This document shows, piece by piece, positions 33,501 through 43,744 of a DNA stretch of 64,000 nucleotides. Made by a program: the position numbers and the translations under genes. The notes beneath the pieces are model-generated. The model had not been told where the DNA came from, did not search any database, and worked only from the letters and a program-made list of their open reading frames with translations. Position 1 is the stretch's first letter; each line of letters starts with the position of its first letter. Source of the DNA: Todiramphus chloris collaris. Taxonomy: Eukaryota > Chordata > Aves > Coraciiformes > Alcedinidae. The stretch lies in contig JANVCC010000130.1 of assembly GCA_025345505.1 (NCBI GenBank), positions 11,409,710 to 11,473,709 of the forward strand. The letters are read 5' to 3'.

Positions 33501-36500
33501 AGTCCTGTGATCAATTCAAACACAAGCAAACAAACTCTCCTGAGGTACTTTCTGCAGACACCTATCTTCACCTTGACAATGTAGCCGTCAGCAAGCCTGC
33601 CAGATCTCTTGTGCTTAGGCAGGCTGCGCAGTCAGGGTTTGGCTCAGTCTGCAACAAACTAGTGGGTCTTGTAAGGTTGAAGTTTCCAAAAAATGTGACG
33701 TTATTATGTTCCATTCACACATACCTTCTTGATATTTCTCCCCTTCTCCCTTGGCATGCTGGTGGTGGTCCATCCCAGCCTTTTGGGCATTCCTCTGGTT
33801 CGTTGGCTTCTGCTTTCTGACCAACCAGTGGCAAGCTTCAAAACAGGAGTACGACCCATTGAATGAGGGAGGGGATGCGGCCCGAGCAGCCATCACGTTC
33901 TCGTTCTTCTCCATCTTCACTTGGGTGAGTACAGCAGCCATGATATTGTATCAAGTGTCCTCTGCACTGTATTAACTTGTGGGGAATGGAAAATGAGTGG
34001 CTAAGACTGATTCCCTTGGAGATGTCAGCTCACATGGCTTCCAAGAAGGAAAAGCAGGAGGGGAGGTGGTTAGGAGGTAAACTCGGGAAACAAGGACTGA
34101 AAACCGTACATGAAGGATAGTGCTAGAGCATTCATAAGCACAACAGGAGAGAGGGTCCTGTATCCCAGTAAAGAGTGTCTTTGACAAAGCTCTAACATGA
34201 CCTTGGACAAGCCAGCTCTCCAAGAGTTATTTTTCCTGTGTGTCAGAGGACTTTGACAGCATTTTCACCTCACAGACGCTAAACAGAGAAAGGAGCTCCA
34301 AGCTGGGGGTTGCACCTATTTCCCTGCTTTGCTCCCATCATGTGAAATGTCATCGGTGGCCATAAGGCTGCGATTGATCGGTGACCCTCTGGGCTCTCTG
34401 CACCCACAACTGCAGTGCTGCATCACTTAGGAAGGTGATGGTGCTGTCTCTTAAGTCTACCCTTTCCCCAGCAGTTCTTTATTGATAGTTACCACGAAAA
34501 ATTGTGGTGTGCAGTATAAATATCCCCCACAATTTCCTACTATGTCTGAAAGCATCGAGCCTGACTGACTTTTGTCTAAAGTGACAGGCTAGTGCCAAGC
34601 AGGACATTATTTTAGGCCAGTTTCCATGTTTAAGTCCTTGTGGATTTATCTTCTTTCCCTACAGGTATTAATGTTGGGCAAGGGCCATATATAGGAAAGG
34701 TGCTGTAACACCATGAAGCTGTCAGGGAGGAAGCAGGGCTCTGAAGGGTTGTGCAGTCAGCACACTTGCCAAGGTGACACCAAGCATGGGCAAGGGACAA
34801 CAGGGTGTGTGTCTTCCACCACGAGCTGTGTCCTGCACTTGAGTGCTGCCAAAAGCCCCCTGCAAGCTCCAGCGTAAAGTGTGACAAGGAACAAGACTTC
34901 TGCAAGGGGTCCCTCAGGACCCTTTTTGAGGTGCCACTACCTGCAGTGGTCGTCCCTGATGCAGAGGCTTGTGATTGGCTAAACAGGCATCATCCTCCCC
35001 TGTTTCCTTAAGGTTTTTATTTCAGTCAAATGCTCTTCCTTACTGATTCTTCTCCTCACACCCCTCTCTCTCCTCACAGGGCTTCCTCACATTTCTGGCT
35101 TTCCGGAGACTCAGAGACATTACTTTTCAGGAAGAATACAACACCCTGTTCCCTAATTCCTCATCCTTGCTGCCTTAATGCCCCTCCTTGATGGGGGAAT
35201 TTAGAGGGAGGGGTGGAGGGATGCAGCTGGAGGAGGTTACTGAGCAGAGACGGTTCCAACGTCCTGACCATGGGGGTGTGGTCACTGTAGGGCAGAGTGG
35301 GAAGACATGGGCCATTGAACTGGAATGGGGTTGCCCACTGAGTGGAGGATCTCCCTCTGGGGAGTTGGAACTGGCAATTTCTTCCGCTCCTCTCCTCCCT
35401 TCTCTACCTCACCCGTACCCTAACTAATGCTGTGTAACACTGCTGTGCCTTTCTTTTGATGACTTCTCAGATCTAATACTTCATCCAGGAGATGCCCTCT
35501 GCCCCCACCACTTTATCTCCTCCATTTTCTCCCAGCCCTTATCCCCTAAAACCCCCTCTCCCAGCCCTCATTCCCCACAAATTCCCTCATCCCCCTGGCA
35601 CCTGCTAGACAGCTCACCTCTGTTGTGGATATTCTGGGACAACGAGCCATGCCTGCTGAGGTGCACGGTGCCAAACCCTGTGCCTGGGCTCCTTCAGTCC
35701 ACCGAAGGGTGTCCTGCCTGCGGTGCCTGAGACAGGAGGCAGCAATACTGCTTGCTAACTGTCCTCTGATCTGGGAAGCAGCTGCCTTGACTCCTGCTGC
35801 TCCTTCCCAAGGTCTGTGCTGCACCGTGAAGATGTTGGCCAATGAAGGGGTTACAGGGGATGACCACGACCTCGCTATTCCGAGTCGAATCCTGCTCTCT
35901 CCTTCCTGGCCTCTGCATGCAGAACGGCTGCGTACATCCAGCGCAGCAGATGAACCATCTGCGGTGCTGCTGAGGCAGGTTGCCTTCCCAAGGGCAGGAG
36001 GGGCTGAATGGGATAACCACGTGCCAACTGAGCCTCTGCGACCTGTGCCACGTCAGTGAGACCTGCCCCCGCCAGCCGGGCAGGAGGTGCCCAGCACACC
36101 CCAGAGACAGCAGGGAGCCCCAGCAGGCTGCGCACAACCAGCTGGGCTCGCAGCCATCCCTGCCCAGCTCTCCTCTCTCCTGGTGGGCTCATGCTTTCTG
36201 TGAGGCAGCCAGAACCTCCGTGCAGTTGAGGGTGTTTCACCAGTGGTCTGCCAGGTGGGCCTCACACACTAATCCATAACCACTACTAACCCCACTTTTG
36301 TTTGTTTCTCTTTCTCGTACGTTCCCCCTCTCTTTCTCCCCTCCCCTCTCTGCTTCCCGTCTCTTCCCTTCACCTCCTCCCTTAAAGGTGGGCCAGGCAT
36401 TCCTGGCATATCAGCGTTTCCGTCTCGGTGCCGATTCGGCCCTCTTCTCCCAGGACTACATGGACCCAAGCCAGGACTCCGGCATGCCTTATGCTCCCTA

Positions 36501-36606
36501 CACGAATGAGGAGGATGCTACAGATGCAGTGGGGACTTACCAGCAGCCCCCTCCAGCAGATGCTTTTGACACCGAGACACAGGGGTACCAAACACAGAAC
36601 TACTGA
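21260..36606 (+). CDS. SYNGR1: Synaptogyrin-1, long form (1a-type), complete
   Basis: SYNGR1 is a four-pass MARVEL-domain protein of synaptic and synaptic-like vesicles and acts in regulated exocytosis. Coding exons are 21260-21358, 32067-32304, 33779-33924 and 36388-36606. They total 702 bp, or 233 aa plus stop, the same length as human isoform 1a. All introns are GT-AG and in frame. The N-terminus MDGGAFGAGKAGGAFDPHAF matches the human MEGGAYGAGKAGGAFDPYT pattern. Hydrophobic segments fall near residues 25-45, 72-92, 105-125 and 148-168. The loop SSVKDRKKAVLSDIGVSAFW is conserved. The tail after SALFSQDYMDPSQDS is tyrosine/glutamine-rich and ends TQGYQTQNY, as in the cytoplasmic tail of the family. 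The last exon's acceptor is AAAG preceded by a long pyrimidine tract (about 36296-36381). Confidence 0.97.
21500..21930. repeat. AT-rich TA/CA low-complexity block
   Basis: About 430 bp of mixed TATA, CATA and GTATA motifs starts right at the 3' edge of the CpG island. No clean unit repeats throughout. The block looks like a diverged (TA)n/(CATA)n microsatellite. Confidence 0.75.
26985..27018. repeat. TAA-type microsatellite
   Basis: Imperfect (TAA)n with TAG variants, about 34 bp, inside SYNGR1 intron 1. Confidence 0.8.
35080..35178 (+). CDS. SYNGR1: SYNGR1 alternative terminal coding exon (1b-type isoform)
   Basis: The exon follows a strong pyrimidine tract and CACAG acceptor, and it can join exon 3 (donor at 33925) in frame. 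It encodes 32 residues, GFLTFLAFRRLRDITFQEEY then NTLFPNSSSLLP, and a stop. This resembles the human isoform 1b tail (RRFKDLSFQEEYSTLFP). The resulting protein is 193 aa. It completes the fourth membrane segment but replaces the long tyrosine-rich tail. Inclusion should require its own poly(A) site. I saw no clear AATAAA soon after it. Confidence 0.85.
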   Translation, partial: GFLTFLAFRRLRDITFQEEYNTLFPNSSSLLP

Positions 36607-38644
36607 GCTACCAATGACCCTTTCCCTTCCCCCTTTCCTTCTGCCCCCTTCCCCACTGCTGGCAGAAAGCCAAGGCACAAACCAGAGATGTACGAAGTGG
36701 CACAAGAGGTGGCTCTCAGCTATGCTCCAGCCTTCTGGGTCATCTGTTTTTATTTATCATTTTTAAAAAAGGAAAAAAAAAAAAAAAAAAGGAATGGTTT
36801 CCCCATCACCTCATCCTTATCTTCCTGCCCAAAACTACCTGCCAGAACCAATTCTTCCAAAATCTGTCACTTCATTGTAACAGGAGGGATCCTCCTTCCC
36901 TTGTATCCCTCCTGCCTTGATGCAGAGGGCAGAGTCTGGCTGGTGGGCAGGAGATGAGCTATGGCACCAACAGGGCAGGAGAGGGGGTGTTGGAGGCAGA
37001 AGGGAAGGAGTGAGAGGGACGAGGGACCCTTCCTAGAAGAGATGGTGCTGCCAAAGGCTGGAGTAGACATGGGAGCATCTGAATTGGGCTGGAGGGCCTT
37101 GTGGCTTAGGGAGGGTGATGGTGTTGGAATCAGGGGAGCAGGAACCATCTCCCATGCAAAGACAGTGAGTCTTTTCTCTGCCACACTCTAGTGTGGGAGG
37201 GATGCTTTATTTTTAGAGAGTTGGGGAGAAGTGGTCTTGGGGGGGGGAGCAGAAGGAGATGAAATGAGAAGGGACATAGGAAGATTTGCAGGTACAATCA
37301 AAAACCACAAGCACGTCTGTAGGTTACAGCAAAAGACTTGGCAGAGCACAGGGGCAGTATCATGAGAGTTGCTCCTTCCCCAGGCCCCTTGCATTGAAGT
37401 GGAGGTGTTTCCCCTCACCTGTACATCCTGCTCGCCACTCTTCTTAGACTAGTGTTTGGTGAGGCAGGAGGGGAGCCATGCTCAGTCCCTGGCCCCCAGA
37501 CACTGTGCCTGTGGGGGGAAGGTTGGAGGAGGTGGGCTTCTAGTAGACCCTGAGAGCCCTTGTCCCTCGCTGGGCTGGTTTGAGAGGGAGAGGAGAGCTT
37601 TACCATTTCACACTGGGCTGGAGGTGGAGAAGAAAGCAAATTTCACTCCTCACATCCTGCTGAACCCTCCTCTGTTCCTCTGCTACCCCAGTGGAAAGTC
37701 TCTTGCTGACACCATCTTTGTAGCACAAAGGAATGGAGCAGGACTCACCCTGGAAAGAAATACTGCTGCTAGGATGGCTACCATGCATGTGGCTGTTGCA
37801 CAGGGGTGCAACAAAGCAGGGAAGGGTTCTGCCCTGCACGACTGTGCTTTGCCTCCCACTCAGATGGGGAGGAAGTCTTGCTGTGTGGAGAATTCATTGC
37901 GGCCAGACACGGCACTCTGAAAACTGGTCTTACTGTCCTTGCCATAGATTATACCTTAGTGTGTCTTCTGCAGCATCTCAATTCCTGCCTGTCTTTATAG
38001 CCTCACCTAGGTGGCAGTAATGACTCTCAGCTGGAGCTCGTATGGACATCATTCCACATGCTTCATGATTTTGCTTCAAGCAAAGACACAGCCATGGAAG
38101 CACACTCTTTATTCCAGGATAGAAGTAAGGTCTCTGTGTGAAGACAGTCCCTAAAGGGAAATAATTCAGCAGTAGCCACCTGGACAATTCTCCCCAGCAC
38201 AGGCATCCCTTGGAGCACAAGAAGTGGGGTATGCCTTGCAGCAGTGAGGACCTGCATCCCCCACCCTGCTCCACACAACACTGCTCCCAGGAGCAGAGAT
38301 CAGGAGCAGGTCCAAAATCCATAGGTGTTCCCTGTGAGCCTGTTCTCTGTAGCACCCTTAGGAGTTGGGAGGATGGGATACTGGCCTGGCCTGTGGTTGT
38401 GTGAACATCTCCTCTGGAGGACACTGAGGTTACCAGTCCTTCTGCTCCTTCCAGCATGACTCTTCTCCAGCTGCCCCACCACGATAGGGAAGGGGTAGAA
38501 ACCATAGAGCTTCAGGACCCAAGAGGGACGGGAGACAGTTCTCTGCTGTATGTAGGCACTGTTTCTACCTGCTCCTACCAGCAGACTTGTGCTGCCAGTG
38601 GCTGTCCCCATGGCTTGCCCTGCCTTGCTACTGGTTAACCTCTG

Positions 38645-38746
38645 GAGAGGAGAGGAGAGGAGAGGAGAGGAGAGGAGAGGAGAGGAGAGGNNNNNNNNNN
38701 GGAGAGGAGAGGAGAGGAGAGGAGAGGAGAGGAGAGGAGAGGAGAG
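38645..38746 (+). repeat. (GGAGA)n microsatellite interrupted by an N gap
   Basis: Perfect AGGAG pentamer units lie on both sides of the gap at 38691-38700. The true number of repeats is unknown because the gap falls inside the array. Confidence 0.95.
38691..38700. other. Assembly gap (10 N)
   Basis: Ten unresolved bases inside the GGAGA array. A fixed round number of Ns usually marks a gap of unknown size. Confidence 0.99.
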
Positions 38747-39664
38747 GGAGCAGCTTGCCCCATGGATGCACCAGGAGGGACTGGGCTCACATCCCTTGCT
38801 CTGTGGTGGCAAATGAAAGCAATACTGTAAATAGGAGGGGTATTTTTTGGAGGGAAGGCCCCCAGGCTTCTTTTTTCTGTGGGCTCAGCCTAATATTTAG
38901 GCTTGGGAGGGTGTTACTTTACTGAGAGAGGTTCATTATGACTGTGGATGTTGGGGGGCTTCTTCCAGTCCATCTCACCTGGGGGAGAGGAAGGAACAAA
39001 TGATGAAGTGCTGGAGGAGAAATAACCAATTGTACTCACTCAGACCTATCCACATCGTCCGTGCCTTCATTTTGGGGGGGGGGGGACAGAACCAAGGAGG
39101 AGGAGACTATAAATAAATAACCAACCTCAGCACAAAAATGTGTTGTACTTTTTGGGAGGAACTGGCCATCACCTGTCCTCGGTGAGCGGTGAGGGAACAG
39201 ACACATAAGGAGAGGTATGGACCATAGGTGGGGGTTCTACCTGAAGCTCTGTTTTGGGGTGTGGCACTGGAGCATCTTAGAGGCCCCTTCTCTCATTATA
39301 GTTATGTGGATGGCTAAACACCATTTGTGGCTGACTAATGAGCAAGCTTTTCTTTATCCTCTTTGGCTTGCCTCCCTCATGTAACCAGTGGATTTGGCTC
39401 TGGTGGGCTTGAGGTAGGAATGAGCCTTCTCCTCAGAGCTGGCACTGCAGTGAGACATGAGCCAGGTGGCTTCAGCCTGGGTTACTGCCCCCCTCTGTCC
39501 CTTTCCTTCTTGCTTTGTGTTGTAGGAAAGGCATTAGTGTGGCAGGAGACACTACAAAAGTAGATGCTTGGGCAACTTCTTGCTTTATCTCGTGGGAGAA
39601 GACATTCTCATTGGATTGATGTGCTTTCAGCCTTTGCAATGGAGGGTTGGTGGTGACAGACTCG

Positions 39665-39697
39665 CGGGGGGGGGGGGGGGGGGGGGTGGGGGGGGGA
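39665..39697 (+). repeat. Poly(G) tract in the SYNGR1 3' UTR
   Basis: About 30 G with one or two interruptions, on the mRNA-sense strand. It could form an RNA quadruplex. The exact length is uncertain. Confidence 0.85.
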
Positions 39698-40762
39698 CAC
39701 TCTCCTTGTTTGCATGTAGCTCTTTAAAATGCAGTTTCTGGTGGCATTTCTCTGGTTCCGCAGATGATGAGAGATAATGGACCTACCCAAAGGCATGCTT
39801 ATCTTAGGTGCTTCTGATAAGGTGATTGTAGGCAAGACCTGAGCAGCTGGCTGGAACATGTCCCTTTTACATCCTAAATGTGGGTGAGATCAGCCCCTCT
39901 AGGGATTAGGAGATCAGAGGGAAGACTGATAAGGCGGCTTTCTTCCCCCTCTGCCATTTGTCCGGATTACAGAGGATTACACATCCCCTGTTGAGAGCAA
40001 TGGCCCCTTGATGTCGTCTTATTTTATGAAGCCCCAAAGTAAGGGACTGTTCTGTGGGGCTGTAAAGGACGATGGGATGATGAAACCTTGCCCCAGTTCT
40101 ACCTGTGGCTTTGGTCTCCTGACATATCCAAATCCCTGGCTCACCAGCGTCCCCCCCACACTGTTCATCACCTCATCACATCCCCTTCCTCTCAACCGTT
40201 ATTCCTGGCAGCTCCCTCAGGGGAGGAGGCATCTTTGACCCTGCACCCTCGCAAGCACTTGGGAGGGCCTGGGAAGGTAGTATTGCAGGGTGATTCCCAC
40301 AGGAGTCTCAGCTCTGGTCACCAGAGCAGGTACAAGGCAAGGAGCCCAGTGAGGCCACCTCATGCAGCAAGTCCAAAACCATCCATCCAGACAATTCCCT
40401 GCTGCCTGCGTGGCATCTGTAACACCACCTGGGCTTCCCTGCCCCTTCCCCTGCTGCATTACTGCCTGTGTATAGTATATATATATTATATATATATATT
40501 TTAAAAGATGTATAATATAAAGCTATACATATATATGATGACTCATGGATGGCCTGCCACATACAGGATACCCTGAGTGGTCTTGTCTAAGCCCGAATGT
40601 CCCTTCACCCCTCCTCCCCCTTCACCTCTCCTCCCCCTTCACCCCTTGCCCCTGTCTGTTCCAAAATCCAACTACAGCAAACCCCGCCACCTTGGCACCT
40701 GTGTTTACAATGTCCTATATATTTGTGGTTAACAAAGTGAAGGTGGTAACTACTGGTGTCTC

Positions 40763-40768
40763 AATAAA
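40763..40768 (+). terminator. SYNGR1: SYNGR1 distal poly(A) signal
   Basis: AATAAA, preceded by TGGTGTCTC and followed by GTTATGATGTT. It is the first well-placed signal after the coding region and it precedes the change to unannotated sequence. Confidence 0.65.
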
Positions 40769-40789
40769 GTTATGATGTTAAAAATAACA

Positions 40790-43740
40790 ACTACATGGAA
40801 AAAAAATGGTCTGGATTTTCTTCTTTGGGAAGGGATGGCTTTTTTATCTGTAAGAGCAGAGCTCCTGTGCTCCTGCACAGCCAGATGGCAAGTTTAGTGA
40901 CAACTGGTGGCTGGATGGAGGCCAGAACGTAAAGAACTGCCCTTACTGAGATATATATATAGAGAGAGATATAGATATATAGATACAGATATAAAAGAAG
41001 GAGATAATGTTTGTTTTGCTTGACCTAAGTTTCAAATCACACACAGAGCCAAGTACCTCTTACCTGGTCAGCAGGAAAACATGAGGAGGAGCTTGACAAT
41101 TGCCATATTTGATAGTGGACTCTCATTGTGAAAGGGATATGGCTATAGGAGATGTGGATGGGGGACATACAGGAATACAGGATACAAACCCATAAGAACA
41201 TAAATATCTGCATTTCCACACCCGGGGAAGCAGATCTGTTTATTCCTTTTATGTGTCTTTAACCTCTAGTCATTTATGTGTGACTATTGCTCCTGTTTCT
41301 AGCATGGTACACATCAAAACATTATCAAACACTGGGAAACAGCTCTCAGGGCACTGCTGGCAGTAGGTGTCAGTAATTGATAGCCCATCATTCAAAAAAT
41401 TGTAATTCCCATGGGTTCTGCAATAAAGATAAAATTCAGAATCCCATCCCATGCCAATGCTTCGGTAAAGCTTCCTTCTCATCCCCTTTTAATGAGTCTG
41501 TCACCCGAGTACCTGAGTATCACATTTCCTGACCCTTGTGAGTTTGAGGGCAGGAAACAGAGGCAAGTGATGGCAAACAGGCTGTATCCAGTCCTCCAAA
41601 CCGCCTCCCCTCCTGGGGATGCAACTGAGCACAAACACGCTGTAGCTTCACATGAGATTATATGCAAAAGTGTTGTCAGACCCATCTGTTTCTTGATTAA
41701 TCCTTGTTTGGACAAATACCCTTTCTATAGTCCCAGCTTTTGGTGTGGAAGTGTTGTGGAGGTATCATGCCCACAGAAAGGCAAATGTCTGTGTTGGTGA
41801 CAGGTGGAGTTAAAAACTGCTGAGACAAGATGCTGCCAAAAGCATTTGAGATGAGTAAGACTCTTAACATTACTAGTTTGTTTGTGTCTTCTACCATTTG
41901 AAATCTTTTTAATTTTGCTTTCTGGTATTTTAAGCTCTTGTGAGTCATGTTTTGAAGCTTTTCTCTACAGTCATGACATCTAGAAACATAATTCTATTAT
42001 AAAGTTGTTTTTTTTTTAAAAAAAAAGTTCACATAATCCCAGAACTTGAGGAGATGAGATTTTCTTTAGTGTATCAAGGAATTCAATAAAATCATATGTT
42101 TTGGCACAACTGAAACAACCTCATTTTCTTCCCACAAAAGTCCAGCTGGCCTAAAGCTCTGTACAAATTCTGTTTTGCAGTGACATTTGGCTCTCTCTTG
42201 AGGGGATCAGCACTCTGTCATCATTTCCCCTTCGCCAGCAGTCTCTCTCCATATTGGCTCTCCGGCTCTCTGGAGGGTGCTGAGGGAAGGAAGCTGCTGT
42301 TTCCAACTCTCTTTCCTTAATGATTGTTCTCTCTATTGCTCCATCTCTATTTCTTTGCTGTTCCAGCCTTCCTAGAAATAGTGGTCGGCAGAGGAGAGAG
42401 GAGTATGGGTACATCTGTGCCTGTGGGAAGCATCAGGCTGAAGTTGGTAGAGGTAGCTGGGGAGACCGCAGGATGGAGCTGTGTGGGGGCTTGCAATGCC
42501 ACCCTTCCACCACCCCTTTATGTAATGGTGTGCTGTAGGAGCAAAGTGCAGCAAGGTGGCTCTGTCATAGAGACTCTTCTTTTTTTCCATATTGCCTTCT
42601 GTAAGCCTTGCAAAAAAAAAAAATTACTTCCTTCTCCAGCCCCCAGCCCCCATTATCATCCAAACAAGCCAGGAAAAAAGTCTTCCTAAACGTCTCTCAC
42701 ACATGATCAGCAGGGTCACTAAATGGTGTGATGGCTTCTCCCAGCAAGCCTGTATTTGCCTCCAGTGTGTATTGTTCCTGAGCACCTGCAAGAGCACTGC
42801 GCTGGGGCTGCCCTGTGCTCCGTGTTTGCCACGGCACACTGTTCAATCACTTTCATCTTTTGTCCAGCAGCCCAGCAGTCACCACACTTCTTCCTTTCCG
42901 ATGGAGAAAACATTACTACACCCAAAAACGCAACAGTACACCTTGGCACCAGAAATGCCGTGTGTATAATTCGCCCCCTCAATGGGGACAGATGAGCCAT
43001 GGGAAACAATAATGGACACAGAGAGAGAGAAAAGAATGAGAAATGTGGGAGTTTTAACATGAGAGAGGAAGCTGTTGATCTGGTAGTCACTGAATCATGT
43101 AATTCATTTACTGGTGCATGGATGATGAGGTTCAGTGACCGATATCCTGCATTCTTGGGAAGATTCTGCCTGCATGAGAATACACCGTGGTAAATTCTGA
43201 AGTGATTTACAGAATGTAAGAAGCATAAATAAAACAAAGGATAACATAAACTTGATCAATACAGCCAACAAAAACTTCACCGGTGCAGAATTTCAACTTG
43301 CAGGTGCTGCATAAAGTCTCTGAGCAGATACTCATAAAACAGCACACCAGCTTTGGTAGCACACTCCTTTGGAGGATTGTGAAATGGGGGACAACTACGT
43401 ATTTAGCACTGCAAACAGCTTTGTTTGGTAACACTTACTATTCACTTTTTGCAGACCAAGTAGTTAATTGCCTCTCCCAAGGTTAGAGCAGAAGCTGAGT
43501 GACAGAACCACAGAAATACCCAGACAGAATCTGGCACAAGGCATTTTCACCAAGAAAGAAATGTTTTGCACCAGGTCTGTTTTCCAGCCCAAATGGGCAG
43601 GAAAAAAATACACTGGAATGACAAAGATTAGTGACTATGAGCTGAAGCCAGACATTTAAATTAGGAACAGGGCACATTTTTAACTGCAAGAAGTGTCTCA
43701 GGATCGTGAAGGATTCCCGTTTCACAATGAACAGTGCTCA
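40790..43740. other. Intergenic region 3' of SYNGR1
   Basis: Apart from the microsatellite at 40935-41000 I see no gene, no CR1 end and no exon-like block with convincing splice sites. Confidence 0.55.
40935..41000. repeat. TA/GA dinucleotide microsatellite
   Basis: Mixed ATATATAT, AGAGAGAT and ATAGATAT units, just beyond the SYNGR1 3' end. Confidence 0.75.
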
Positions 43741-43744
43741 CACA

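Larger units (their letters stand above)
36607..40785 (+). other. SYNGR1: SYNGR1 3' UTR (about 4.2 kb)
   Basis: After the stop codon there is no earlier canonical AATAAA with good context until 40763-40768, which is followed by a T/G-rich stretch. A UTR of several kilobases is also usual for mammalian SYNGR1. It contains an A-run (36765-36790), the GGAGA microsatellite with an assembly gap (38645-38746), G-runs (39076-39086, 39665-39697) and a TA-rich stretch (40474-40535). Alternative upstream cleavage cannot be excluded. Confidence 0.65.

Noticed and set aside
38300-38812. Minus-strand frame crossing the N gap
   Set aside because: It is made of repeated serine/leucine/proline codons from the GGAGA microsatellite.
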